Shown piece by piece: positions 21,070 through 28,866 of a DNA stretch of 29,380 nt. Made by a program: the position numbers and the translations under genes. This DNA comes from a virus, in IMG/VR virus record IMGVR_UViG_3300027976_000147, positions 1 to 29,380 of that record. One strand, given 5' to 3'. Within the stretch, counting starts at the first letter, position 1, and each line of letters opens with the position of its first letter. The notes beneath the pieces are model-generated. The model was not told where the DNA came from. It searched no databases and saw nothing but the letters and a program-made list of their open reading frames with translations.

Positions 21070-22115
21070 AACCTATCAGAATACTCCTTTGAGACATGTT
21101 CCCATGTCATGTTCTTATTTATATATTTAGACGACTCAAATGTCTTATTAGAAACTTGCTCATAGTTATTAACTACATATAACATTTTATCACATAAATC
21201 ATCGAAATTTGGCTCCGCGAACATACCCGCATTGGAATATATCCCGTTACAATTTCTATAAGTCCAAGAATAATCAAGAGGGACTGACATGTTGGCAAAT
21301 TCAGTACAAGCCAATGCATTAGTACAGATAGTTGGTATTCCTTTTGCGATTGCTTGAAATGGGATTAAACCCCACCCTTCTCCAGCTGTTGGATAAAGCA
21401 AACAATTTGCTCTATCATAAAACAACCCTAATTCCTCAACAGATAATAAGTGATCAATAACTTCAATTTGTGGATGATCATAAATACTAGAAATCATAGT
21501 TTTGCCTTGCAATATCCTGGCATCTGCTGGGCCTGATGTTTTATATATTAACTTATATGCGGCATTACCCCTAAACAGCCTCAGAAAAGCGTCTACAGCC
21601 ATCTGGGAGTTCTTGCGGGTACTTGGAGAACCCATGCTCATAAAAACAAATTGTTCACCCACAGACCTTTTCTTGGGGTAAAACACACTTGGGTCAACGC
21701 CAAGCTTAAAATCATAAACGGGCCTGGTTATCCCTGAATTAATAAAAACATTTTTCATCTCTGCTGAAACTGTCCAAATTTCATTCATTTTATTACAACT
21801 ATCAATCCATCTACTTGGCAGCTTATTTTGCTCCCAGTATGTAAACCCTATTGTATAATTACTTTTAGACTCCATAAAGGTGTCAGGGGTACAATGGCTA
21901 ATTACAATATCTGCCTTACTCCATTCTATATATTGATAGCCAATATTAAGATCCCGTTGGATTTTAATAATTTCTTTGATATATTCAGCATTGTCAGATT
22001 GTTTTACAATATTTAACCCGCTATTTATTAATTGCGGAACCAACATCTCGCTTGTGTATCCATAACCAGTGTTTGGGTTGGTTATGACATTTTCTAAAAA
22101 AAGAATATCCTTCAT
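21030..22115 (-). CDS. Glycosyltransferase, GT-B fold (GT1/GT4-like)
   Basis: This 361-residue protein has the GT-B layout: an N-terminal Rossmann half starting FLENVITNPNTGYGYTSEML, a linker VYDFKLGVDPSVFYP at about 134-148, a second half opening with FVFMSMGSPSTRKN, and the donor-binding region YPTAGEGWGLIPFQAIAKGI at about 241-260 with the two glutamate-region positions of GT4 enzymes changed partly to glutamine. It probably moves a sugar from a nucleotide donor to a phage or host polymer. It overlaps the small terminase gene by 40 bases. Confidence 0.82.
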   Translation of the reverse strand: MKDILFLENVITNPNTGYGYTSEMLVPQLINSGLNIVKQSDNAEYIKEIIKIQRDLNIGYQYIEWSKADIVISHCTPDTFMESKSNYTIGFTYWEQNKLPSRWIDSCNKMNEIWTVSAEMKNVFINSGITRPVYDFKLGVDPSVFYPKKRSVGEQFVFMSMGSPSTRKNSQMAVDAFLRLFRGNAAYKLIYKTSGPADARILQGKTMISSIYDHPQIEVIDHLLSVEELGLFYDRANCLLYPTAGEGWGLIPFQAIAKGIPTICTNALACTEFANMSVPLDYSWTYRNCNGIYSNAGMFAEPNFDDLCDKMLYVVNNYEQVSNKTFESSKYINKNMTWEHVSKEYSDRLWQILKNTKSHLF

Positions 22116-22118
22116 CTT

Positions 22119-22886
22119 TTAAACTTCGTCAACTTCTTTCTCACGGAAACTTACTGGCACCCCAGCATCTTTTGCAAATACACCTAGTTCTTCATATGTA
22201 TAACCATGCAACTTGGTGAATTGAACTCTATAATTAAACCACCCCTGCACAGCCGTCCAAAATTTAGGATCTGTTTTCTCCTGTAATTCTTCTAGTTCAT
22301 CTGGGTCAAGGAAAAAACTAAGGACTCCCAGGGGCATATAGACTACTAAGTTATAACCAATGTCCTTCCCCTCAGAATATTCTTTTAAGAACTGCTGGAA
22401 CATTACAATCGTTTGATGAACTGAGTCGCCCGTGAAAAAATCAATCTCCCCGTTAGCGTTCCTAATTCTAGGACAATAATTATCAACACTTGTTATGGTC
22501 CCGAATGACCTACAAACCATCGGCCTATAGGCATAAATGGTACACCCCCCTTTGTAAAAGGCGCAGTGTCTTTTTGTTTCTCCACCAGGAACCCAGTCCT
22601 CATCATACATTGCTTCTTTGAGGTCAGAAACAACGCCATTCAACCAATCAGTCGCGCACTCCTGGCCTTTATCCTCAAGATATAAATAATATTGTTGCCT
22701 GAGTTTAAAAGCAATATTTGCGCATTCAGCCATGTGAATGACTAGTCCAATTCGACAACACTCGCCAGATCCAAGACATTTATATTTTGTCTGATTTTGT
22801 TTTGCTTCGATTACGCGGACTTGGTTATACACCATATCAACCTTGGCGAATAACGAAATGTCGCCTACAGTAACTGCTCTTCTCAT
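22119..22886 (-). CDS. YkgJ-family cysteine cluster protein
   Basis: This 255-residue protein shows the YkgJ (UPF0153) pattern: CLGSGECCRIG at residues 37-47, then RHCAFYKGGCTIYAYRPMVC and RSFG near 106-129, together giving the set of cysteines proposed to bind zinc or iron. Its relatives include the cluster of FliB lysine methylase and many proteins of unknown role. Location between two glycosyltransferases and DNA-processing genes suggests a modification step, but no methylase domain is visible. The start shares one base with the upstream stop. Confidence 0.8.
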   Translation of the reverse strand: MRRAVTVGDISLFAKVDMVYNQVRVIEAKQNQTKYKCLGSGECCRIGLVIHMAECANIAFKLRQQYYLYLEDKGQECATDWLNGVVSDLKEAMYDEDWVPGGETKRHCAFYKGGCTIYAYRPMVCRSFGTITSVDNYCPRIRNANGEIDFFTGDSVHQTIVMFQQFLKEYSEGKDIGYNLVVYMPLGVLSFFLDPDELEELQEKTDPKFWTAVQGWFNYRVQFTKLHGYTYEELGVFAKDAGVPVSFREKEVDEV

Positions 22887-23182
22887 TATCTACCTCGTCC
22901 TTGTTTTTTAAATTTGTTCATTTTTGCTATATCTCTCTTTCTGCTTTCCGCATTCAGTTGAGCCTGAGACTTCTGCCGAGTCTGTCCACCAGTTGAAAGC
23001 TTTCTCCCTTTTCCTCTAAACTTAAGTAAGTCATATTTCTTTACCCAGTTATAAATAGCTTGCGGTGTAATTTCTATATTGTAAGTTTTATGTAAATGTT
23101 TGCAAATGTCTGTTAAATTCATTCTTCTTTGTACATACATTTCATACAGGAACGCCCTGTCGCGGTAGGGTTCATTAGCCAT
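22886..23182 (-). CDS. Helix-turn-helix DNA-binding protein
   Basis: This 98-residue basic protein has an HTH from about residue 20 to 55: MNLTDICKHLHKTYNIEITP followed by QAIYNWVKKYDLL, as in recombinase- or terminase-small-subunit-type domains. The C-terminal third is a very basic, glutamine-rich tail. It could be a second candidate for the small terminase or a local regulator. It overlaps the genes on both sides by one base. Confidence 0.65.
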   Translation of the reverse strand: MANEPYRDRAFLYEMYVQRRMNLTDICKHLHKTYNIEITPQAIYNWVKKYDLLKFRGKGRKLSTGGQTRQKSQAQLNAESRKRDIAKMNKFKKQGRGR

Positions 23183-23772
23183 TATTTATTGACCTGAATT
23201 TTTGTTATCGCATACCATAAACCAATGCCTGCAGCATCAATAATATCATCATCATCTAGGTTAATGTCTCCTGTTTGGAAAAATTTACTTACAATCTCTC
23301 TGACGCGCCGCTTCCTTTCATTTTTTAATTTAGCGTGGATAGCGCCCTTCTTTCCATTGTTGGCGAATAACTCTGTATCTTTTTTGGATAATTTTTTATA
23401 TCCAATACCAGATTTCCATGTTAATGGGTTCACATCACAAACAACACAATTGCTAGAACTTAAAACTCCCCAAGAGTAACCGATTATGTAAGATATAATC
23501 CGACTAGTCTCAAAGTTTTGAACATAGATTGATTGTTCAATAATGCCATATCTGGGACTATAGGACTCCACGACAGTTTTCAACCCAGTATCTATTGCCC
23601 TAAATTTCATAGATATGTCTTTATCTTTTTTGTAATCAATTTTACCAGAAGCGACAAGAACTATCTTTTCTAAAGTTATGTCATACACAACCCAGGCAAG
23701 CGAATGCGAAGAAGGGTCTATTGCAATTATTCTTTCTGATTTTACACTTGAGACAATGCTTTTTATACTCAT
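23182..23772 (-). CDS. RuvC-like Holliday junction resolvase
   Basis: This 196-residue protein has a RuvC/RNase H-like layout: RIIAIDPSSHSLAWVVYD with D19, YGIIEQSIYV with E79, and INLDDDDIIDAAGIGLWYA at 170-188 with D176 and D179, the four acidic positions that hold two metal ions. Basic residues at 137-159 could grip DNA. It would cut branched recombination or replication intermediates before packaging, consistent with the RecA-like and terminase neighbours. Confidence 0.85.
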   Translation of the reverse strand: MSIKSIVSSVKSERIIAIDPSSHSLAWVVYDITLEKIVLVASGKIDYKKDKDISMKFRAIDTGLKTVVESYSPRYGIIEQSIYVQNFETSRIISYIIGYSWGVLSSSNCVVCDVNPLTWKSGIGYKKLSKKDTELFANNGKKGAIHAKLKNERKRRVREIVSKFFQTGDINLDDDDIIDAAGIGLWYAITKIQVNK

Positions 23773-24080
23773 TCAATGCCTCTTCTTACATCGCTTTCTT
23801 TCCAACCCCACCCGACAAGTCTTTTGACATAGGCTTCCCTTTTACATCTTTCACATATCTTTTCTTTATTATAAATTGATAAAACAGCGCCGCATTCATT
23901 TGTCTTGCAAATTCTTTTTTTATTTTTGTTCTTTTTCTTTTCGTAATAGTTGGCTAATAAATTTCTATTTGTTACAATCTTCCTGCATTCCGCAGAGCAA
24001 TATATAGCATTATAAACTTTCGCTTTAAACTCTTTACTGCATTCCTTATGCGCACATGTTCTCAATTCTTGGTCGTACAT
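23769..24080 (-). CDS. Small double zinc-ribbon protein
   Basis: This 103-residue basic protein has two cysteine sets: CAHKECSKEF with YCSAECRK (residues 9-34), and CKTNECGAVL with CERCKREAY (57-84). Each can hold one zinc. The lysine-rich linker between them (YYEKKKNKNKKR) suits nucleic-acid binding. No nuclease residues are apparent. It lies between the resolvase and the Cas4-like gene and may assist one of them. Confidence 0.7.
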   Translation of the reverse strand: MYDQELRTCAHKECSKEFKAKVYNAIYCSAECRKIVTNRNLLANYYEKKKNKNKKRICKTNECGAVLSIYNKEKICERCKREAYVKRLVGWGWKESDVRRGIE

Positions 24081-24100
24081 CGATTGTTTTGCAGATAAAG

Positions 24101-24844
24101 TTAAAACGATTCAACATCGTCACCCTTACCTTGCTTTCCTTCTGCCCAGCAGTGTTTCTTCAAATCACAAGCCCCGCAATTGGCGGAAGTTATCTTGTAA
24201 GGTTGAACAGGAATTTCTCCACTCGTATACGAGGCATGAATTTTCCTGTATTTCTTAAACAATTTTTCGATGAAATCCTTATCTTTCTCGATGTATATTG
24301 GCAAGATTTGTTGATTATTTTTATTTTCATAAATAACATATCCTGCGTCGAGATTTAGGCACTCCATATATATTTGGGCTTGTCGGTAATGTTCGTCTTT
24401 TGGTTTGTTGTGAAGTTGTCTATAATGAAACCCTTCAGCACTAATAGATTTTAATTCAATCAGCTTTTCTCCATACCAATTAATTATACCATCTGCGGTA
24501 CCCTCAATTGGGGGACTGCTATAAGAAACACTAATTTCTTCCGCCATTAAAATACCCATCTCTCGAAGATAACTATAAAGCCTGTCATGCACAGCATGAC
24601 CGTTATCAAAAATACGGTATGTTTGTGGATTAAAACTAGGAGTCACGCTAACTCCATCAAATAAATACCACCAATATCTAGAGCACTGATTTGTATAACT
24701 AGGGTGGAACCCGCTTACTTTCTTAAAACTAGGTTTATTTCTTAATGCCAAATGCTCATCAATGGCCTCAACAAGATCTCTCTCTTGTTCAACAACTATT
24801 GGTTTTTCCACTTTTGGCATTTTAAGATGTGCTAATGATTTCAA
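24101..24844 (-). CDS. Cas4/RecB-like PD-(D/E)XK nuclease with likely Fe-S cluster
   Basis: This 247-residue protein contains a nuclease core with H86 in NGHAVHDRL, D118 in EGTADGI, E130-L-K132 in EKLIELKS and Q156 in EHYRQAQIYM. One cysteine near the N-terminus (C54, NQCSRYWW) and three near the C-terminus (C223, C226, C232 in CGACDLKKHC) match the arrangement that binds a 4Fe-4S cluster in Cas4 and AddB. It probably trims DNA ends for recombination. No CRISPR array is nearby. Confidence 0.85.
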   Translation of the reverse strand: MKSLAHLKMPKVEKPIVVEQERDLVEAIDEHLALRNKPSFKKVSGFHPSYTNQCSRYWWYLFDGVSVTPSFNPQTYRIFDNGHAVHDRLYSYLREMGILMAEEISVSYSSPPIEGTADGIINWYGEKLIELKSISAEGFHYRQLHNKPKDEHYRQAQIYMECLNLDAGYVIYENKNNQQILPIYIEKDKDFIEKLFKKYRKIHASYTSGEIPVQPYKITSANCGACDLKKHCWAEGKQGKGDDVESF

Positions 24845-25161
24845 CTGTTTACTCCCTTTGCGGCTAATTTTAATGTATTTATATTCTCTGATAATGCTTC
24901 ATACATAGTTTTCCATATATCATTAACAAATTTATCTTGCTCACTCATCATTGTCGATCTTCTTTTAAACATTTGTGATTTGACAATCATTACAGTCCTG
25001 TACGCAGCCAGTATGTTTGCGTACTTAATAGCCTGCGCACCAAGATACCCTTCTGGGTGTTGTATAATATCTTCCACGATCCTCATGCACTCAAGAAATT
25101 CGTCTGCCTTATCACCCATATGGGCACTGAGGATTTCTCTATTTATTATAATATCTGGCAT
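24841..25161 (-). CDS. Hypothetical helical protein (YLGAQAIKYANILAAYRT type)
   Basis: This 106-residue, mainly helical protein has a core EGYLGAQAIKYANILAAYRT at about residues 37-56, which looks like a conserved phage segment, and a second helical part with KFVNDIWKTMYEALSENI. No catalytic residues are seen. It overlaps the Cas4-like gene as ATGA and is likely an accessory of the same DNA-processing block. Confidence 0.65.
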   Translation of the reverse strand: MPDIIINREILSAHMGDKADEFLECMRIVEDIIQHPEGYLGAQAIKYANILAAYRTVMIVKSQMFKRRSTMMSEQDKFVNDIWKTMYEALSENINTLKLAAKGVNS

Positions 25162-25358
25162 TAAATATCCTTTCTTAGGTCTTCAGTTTTGACTACTGCC
25201 TGTTTTACATTATCTTTATATCGACCGAAGCCAGCACTCCATTTCCATAAATAAAGACCAATATACCAATCCCCATGTTCAGAGGGAACGCCGTAGCCAA
25301 ATCCAAAGACTCTCCACCCGCTCAAATCGTCACAGAAAAATTTATTTTTCATATTCAC
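25161..25358 (-). CDS. Small hypothetical protein
   Basis: This 65-residue protein is rich in aromatic and glycine residues (GWRVFGFGYGVPSEHGDWYI, then GLYLWKWSAGFGRY), suggesting a compact beta structure. It is not hydrophobic enough in one run for a membrane protein. ATG at 25358 or at 25352 are both possible. The start lies within the end of the upstream nuclease-like gene. Confidence 0.6.
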   Translation of the reverse strand: MNMKNKFFCDDLSGWRVFGFGYGVPSEHGDWYIGLYLWKWSAGFGRYKDNVKQAVVKTEDLRKDI

Positions 25359-25692
25359 TTCCTTTTATCAACTCAACGAACACTTCCCACTCTATTATAG
25401 CAACCTTTGTCTCGGAATTCTCGCCTAAGACAACAGAAATACACGGGTATTTATAATTAGCATTCCACGCATCTTTACGCATCTTCAACCAGGATTTGTG
25501 ATTTAAAGTAAAAGACTTCCCATTATGCTTATAATCAAGAAGAAACTTGTGCAAAGAAGCGTCACCTTTATTAACGCCGCGCCCAGAGTTCTTGACAGGC
25601 TTTGCGTGATCACGCTTAATTTCTTCTTTCTCGGTGCGCTTAACGATGGGCCTCACAAGTTGTCCGAATCCAATAACCCTTTTGTTTACCAC
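25342..25692 (-). CDS. Probable PD-(D/E)XK phage nuclease
   Basis: A protein of about 116 residues. A basic N-terminus (VKRTEKEEIKRDHAKPVKNS) leads into GRGVNKGDASLHKFLLDYKH, in which G-D, then D-Y-K, fits the PD-(D/E)XK core, followed by SFTLNHKSWLKMRKDAW and a strand-rich end. Similar small phage proteins are annotated as Holliday junction resolvase-like or generic nucleases. The start is uncertain: GTG at 25692 follows CAGGAG at short spacing, while an earlier GTG at 25719 would overlap the previous gene by 80 bases. Confidence 0.58.
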   Translation of the reverse strand: MVNKRVIGFGQLVRPIVKRTEKEEIKRDHAKPVKNSGRGVNKGDASLHKFLLDYKHNGKSFTLNHKSWLKMRKDAWNANYKYPCISVVLGENSETKVAIIEWEVFVELIKGSEYEK

Positions 25693-25963
25693 ACTCTCCT
25701 GGCGCACTACAGACTTCACAAGTCACGGCTGACATATGCTCATACTTAGTGACAACGGCCTGCATCTCGTCCCACAATTCAGTTCTTGTATCAAAATAGA
25801 AACGGAGCGTGCCAAATTTTTCTTTAATCTGAGCAACCGTGAAGTCGGGGTCTATCTTAAGTAATTCGTCATAGCAATTGGTGACTATTTCAAGCCAGCC
25901 TTTGCGACATTGAATAGCCATCCCCCCAACATATATTAATTTATAATCATCTTCATTCGCCAT
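25640..25963 (-). CDS. Small protein with C-terminal zinc ribbon
   Basis: This 107-residue protein has an N-terminal helical and strand part (CRKGWLEIVTNCYDELLKID, FGTLRFYFDT) and a C-terminal CEVCSAPGECGKQKGYWIRT followed by CEAHR, a common zinc-ribbon end in small phage proteins. ATG at 25963 is preferred over one eight codons upstream because it leaves only a short overlap with the RecA-like gene. Role unknown; probably nucleic-acid binding. Confidence 0.65.
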   Translation of the reverse strand: MANEDDYKLIYVGGMAIQCRKGWLEIVTNCYDELLKIDPDFTVAQIKEKFGTLRFYFDTRTELWDEMQAVVTKYEHMSAVTCEVCSAPGECGKQKGYWIRTTCEAHR

Positions 25964-26870
25964 TAATAGCTTTCTCAATCTCGGCACCCTGTTTTTCAGT
26001 CAACTCGATAGCGCCCATGCCGTTCCACTTGCTATCCCCATAAGTATACCACGCTCCTTTGCGACTAATTATCTCCATTTCAACAGCAATGTCAATTACT
26101 TCACGGGCTTTATCAATTTGTCCTTCTTGCGGTAAAACATAATAATAACCACTTGATCCAATTGTAGGTACCTGCTTTGTTTTTTCAATAGTCCAAACAG
26201 CCCTCTGAGAAGTAATCTTATTTGTATTGTCCCGTTCCATTTCAGCCTTAGACATAGAAAGGAATAACTTAACAACATTGTGCATATTGTGGTGGACAGT
26301 ATTCCCCATCTTAGCCTTCGTAATGGCGAACATACCGCTTAAGTCAACAGTCTGGTGAGCAACAAACAGCATGATGTTCCTCTCTTTATGAAGATAATTA
26401 ACCAGCTTTTGCAGTAAGTATCCTTGCGAACGCGCCTGCAGACCCAGGGCCTTACCACTCTCGGGCTTATCATAAAACTCTTCCTTGATAATATTGGACA
26501 ATGAATCAAACAAGAAGATATGCTTCTCTTTATCATCATTAAGAAACCCAATAATGTTCTTCATAATATCTTCAACTGTTGTTGCCTGAATAATTACAAC
26601 ATCGCTAATATCAATACCGCACTTAGCGGCATACTCGTCATTGTAAGATGACTCAGAATCTATTATAATTGGGCGATAACCCATCTTCTGCGCCTCACCA
26701 ATAATTCTGAAGCACATAGTTGTTTTACCTACTGACGGAGTGCCCCAAAATAAATGGGTTGCACCAGAATTTAATCCACCACCCAGCGCCCTATTCAGCC
26801 CAATACTGGGGGTTGGGATGACATCATGCTGAGGCATAAGATCCCCGCGTCTTTTGTCAATAATTAGCAT
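25953..26870 (-). CDS. RecA-like recombinase ATPase
   Basis: This 305-residue protein has Walker A GTPSVGKTT at 43-51, a catalytic-type glutamate in IIIDSESSY (E73), Walker B HIFLFDSLSNI at 117-127 and an FVAHQT loop at 169-174. This is the RecA/RadA core, similar in size to phage UvsX- or Sak4-type proteins. It would bind single-stranded DNA and drive strand annealing or exchange. The start at 26870 follows AGAGGGAAAG; M12 after a GGGGA is a second choice. Confidence 0.85.
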   Translation of the reverse strand: MLIIDKRRGDLMPQHDVIPTPSIGLNRALGGGLNSGATHLFWGTPSVGKTTMCFRIIGEAQKMGYRPIIIDSESSYNDEYAAKCGIDISDVVIIQATTVEDIMKNIIGFLNDDKEKHIFLFDSLSNIIKEEFYDKPESGKALGLQARSQGYLLQKLVNYLHKERNIMLFVAHQTVDLSGMFAITKAKMGNTVHHNMHNVVKLFLSMSKAEMERDNTNKITSQRAVWTIEKTKQVPTIGSSGYYYVLPQEGQIDKAREVIDIAVEMEIISRKGAWYTYGDSKWNGMGAIELTEKQGAEIEKAINGE

Positions 26871-27058
26871 CTTTCCCTCTTTTCCATAAGCGCATTTACT
26901 GCCGATACAGCATCTAGCAGGTCACGCGAGCGACCATAACACTCGCTAAAAAATCTCATTTTCACGGTTATGTATACAACTTCTGAATTACCATCTTCAA
27001 GGCGGGTTGTTATCCCATCAATGATTAGGTTTTCTGTTTGATCATCTTTGGTTTTAAT
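26864..27058 (-). CDS. Small protein with apparent ATT start codon, 64 aa
   Basis: An open frame of 64 codons follows a strong AAAGGAGAACAAA ribosome site, but the codon at the correct distance is ATT (27058-27056). No ATG, GTG or TTG occurs in frame before codon 32, and a stop lies just upstream. The product (starting KTKDDQTENLIIDGITTRLE) has an alpha/beta look and ends KREC-like (EKRERC). Its stop overlaps the ATG of the RecA-like gene by seven bases. ATT starts are known but rare, as in infC. Confidence 0.6.
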   Translation of the reverse strand: MKTKDDQTENLIIDGITTRLEDGNSEVVYITVKMRFFSECYGRSRDLLDAVSAVNALMEKRERC

Positions 27059-27072
27059 TTTGTTCTCCTTTA

Positions 27073-27231
27073 TTATTTAACAATTGATATTTCGACATCA
27101 TCACAGAAGTCATTGAATATATGTAGCATCCGATCTTCGTCTGAGTTATTATCTTCGAGCTGGTTGTTAGAAATCCATTCGTTAAGACAGTCGCGGTGTA
27201 ATGATAATTCAACTTGCGTCATTAGGTTCAT
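27073..27231 (-). CDS. Small hypothetical acidic protein
   Basis: This protein of about 52 residues starts MNLMTQVELSLHRDCLNEWI and has an acidic second half. ATG at 27231 follows AGGAGACAGCA, a leader identical to that of the gene at 27209-27595; the frame upstream is open but lacks another good start. No family is recognised. Confidence 0.58.
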   Translation of the reverse strand: MNLMTQVELSLHRDCLNEWISNNQLEDNNSDEDRMLHIFNDFCDDVEISIVK

Positions 27232-27595
27232 TGCTGTCTCCTGTCTGTGGGGTTCTGCGGAATCTGTCTGTGACACTTGAAATCCGTTGGACATCACCTT
27301 TGAAATCATGTTTAACTAAAAAATATTCGTCGGCATAACTAGCCCAATCAACCAGACATTCTAAAGCGTCTTGTGCCGTCGCTAAAAGAATCGTTTGGTC
27401 TGCTTGTAGCCGTTCCACTTCGTCGGTGCGCGATGAGATTGTTGAGCGAGCCATGCCATGTAATCTGCGCTCTTTTTCTAACTCTGCTTGTAGCCGTTCC
27501 ATATGGTCAGCCCACTCATTAAAAGTATCAGTAGTGGGGCAACCCTCAAGCGCGTAAGCCCGAATCTCGGCGGCAATATCCACTGGTTCACTCAT
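27209..27595 (-). CDS. Hypothetical coiled-coil phage protein
   Basis: This 128-residue protein has a helical leader, then NEWADHMERLQAELEKERRL and DEVERLQADQTILLATAQDA, which repeat the pattern E-R-L-Q-A and suggest a coiled coil, followed by a variable tail. Such E-x-L-Q-A proteins are common among small phage accessory genes (Ea22-like in style). No function is known. ATG follows AGGAGACAGCA. Confidence 0.62.
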   Translation of the reverse strand: MSEPVDIAAEIRAYALEGCPTTDTFNEWADHMERLQAELEKERRLHGMARSTISSRTDEVERLQADQTILLATAQDALECLVDWASYADEYFLVKHDFKGDVQRISSVTDRFRRTPQTGDSNEPNDAS

Positions 27596-27608
27596 TGCTG
27601 TCTCCTAA

Positions 27609-28085
27609 TCATCGCAATCCTGCTTTATGAGCATAGCACATTGATATGATATTCATGGCGGTTTCAACAGGCATTTTATTATTATGATCTATCTCGGATG
27701 TCTCTTCAATGATGTCTTCTACTTCTCCATCAAACCCGTCATAAATAGTTTTGGTATTATCGGATTTAATAGCACTGTGCCAGTTGCTAACATATGTGCC
27801 CTCATATGACCATGCAGAGCCTTTCCCTGACACCCCTGAATACCCCTCAAAGTATTCATATTCATCATGTGTTTCCCAACAGACCCATACACCACAAAAA
27901 GCATTGAACTCAACTTCTTCCTCACCGAATAGAGCAGTAGCACTGGTAACAAACATACGCGGCTCCTGCTCAAACTTTACACCAGCAGATTTAATAACCA
28001 GCCTTCTATACCAGCACCCACTAAAGAAGTCGCCTATCTCCCACAGAACTCTATCAAAATACATCTGAATAATTTTCTTATTCAT
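27609..28085 (-). CDS. Hypothetical aromatic-rich protein
   Basis: This 158-residue protein is rich in tryptophan, tyrosine and acidic residues, with VWVCWETHDEYEYFEGYSGV at about residues 66-85 and a helical C-terminus (ETAMNIISMCYAHKAGLR). The first part (YFDRVLWEIGDFFSGCWYRR) is amphipathic and could touch a membrane surface, but is not a clear span. No family is recognised. It overlaps the stop of the DUF7695-like gene as ATGA. Confidence 0.6.
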   Translation of the reverse strand: MNKKIIQMYFDRVLWEIGDFFSGCWYRRLVIKSAGVKFEQEPRMFVTSATALFGEEEVEFNAFCGVWVCWETHDEYEYFEGYSGVSGKGSAWSYEGTYVSNWHSAIKSDNTKTIYDGFDGEVEDIIEETSEIDHNNKMPVETAMNIISMCYAHKAGLR

Positions 28086-28363
28086 TTCGTGTCATCATAT
28101 TCACAAAGATCAAAATAATCCGCATCCTTGCCAATTCCGCGCCTACTATAAGCAAGACCACCATCAACATAGATGCCCTTGTCTGAGTTTTGTGGACAGC
28201 CACAGGCTACCCAGTCATGGCGGTGTCTAGACTCAATGGTTGTATTACAGGTGCGGCAATGGGCAGCATTCCTTGTGAGTTGTCGGCGTACCACCTTTGG
28301 TACTTCGGGGTATCCAAGTATTGCGTTTGCCGCGATGAGATTTTCTGCTTCGTTCACATCCAT
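28082..28363 (-). CDS. DUF7695-like zinc-binding protein
   Basis: This 93-residue protein has NAAHCRTCNTTIESRHRHDW at residues 32-51, then CGCPQN and IYVDGGLAYSRRG at 64-76. The order H-C-x2-C, IES-x-H-R-H-D, C-x-C, VDGG-x-x-Y-x-R-R is the recurring pattern of a small family known from bacteria and phages as DUF7695. It probably holds one zinc ion; its role is unknown. The start follows ACAGGAA. Confidence 0.78.
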   Translation of the reverse strand: MDVNEAENLIAANAILGYPEVPKVVRRQLTRNAAHCRTCNTTIESRHRHDWVACGCPQNSDKGIYVDGGLAYSRRGIGKDADYFDLCEYDDTK

Positions 28364-28377
28364 TTCCTGTCTATTGT

Positions 28378-28866
28378 TTATAATAACTTTGACGGGTCAA
28401 TGAGAGTAATCTCTCGGCCCTCATGCTGAGCATAACGGACACAGTTCGCCGTTCCACCCTCGGAACCATCCCAAACGGCAATTAATAAATCACAATTATC
28501 CACCATGTATTTGTTGCGCTCGTCCATGCATGTAAAGTTATATGTTCCATTATGGACAAGTACTCTTTTATATGCCTTTTCTAACATAATTTTATATTTA
28601 TCCTGAGACTCTTTGGGCCATTTACTATCCTGACCCAGGCATGGAATTGCTACAAGATATGGTATCCCTAGTGAGTCGCAAATTGATGCAGCGTCTTGGT
28701 CTACGCCAAGAGCACCGCCAACAATAGCTTGACAGTTCGTGTAGTGACTAGCATAATACTGGACAACCTGAGTTATCTTTTGTATTACAGCCTGACGCAA
28801 AGGTGCATCTATGTTATAGCCACCAATCTTTGGTGGTCTGTGACCAGTAAATGCTATTGTATACAT
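28378..28866 (-). CDS. SLOG-family (DUF1273-like) nucleotide-binding protein
   Basis: This 162-residue protein has FTGHRPPKIGGY at residues 5-16, GGALGVDQDAASICDSLGIP at 50-69, a CMDERNKYMVDNCDLLIAVW region at about 113-132 and GSEGGTANCVRYA at 134-146. These are marks of the SLOG Rossmann-like fold, whose members bind nucleotide-derived ligands or process nucleotides. In phages they may sense or remove a signalling nucleotide in host defence, but substrate cannot be inferred here. Confidence 0.82.
   Translation of the reverse strand: MYTIAFTGHRPPKIGGYNIDAPLRQAVIQKITQVVQYYASHYTNCQAIVGGALGVDQDAASICDSLGIPYLVAIPCLGQDSKWPKESQDKYKIMLEKAYKRVLVHNGTYNFTCMDERNKYMVDNCDLLIAVWDGSEGGTANCVRYAQHEGREITLIDPSKLL

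Noticed and set aside
24101-24844. Cas4-like gene as sign of a CRISPR system
   Set aside because: No repeat array or other cas gene is present; phage Cas4-like nucleases usually act in recombination.
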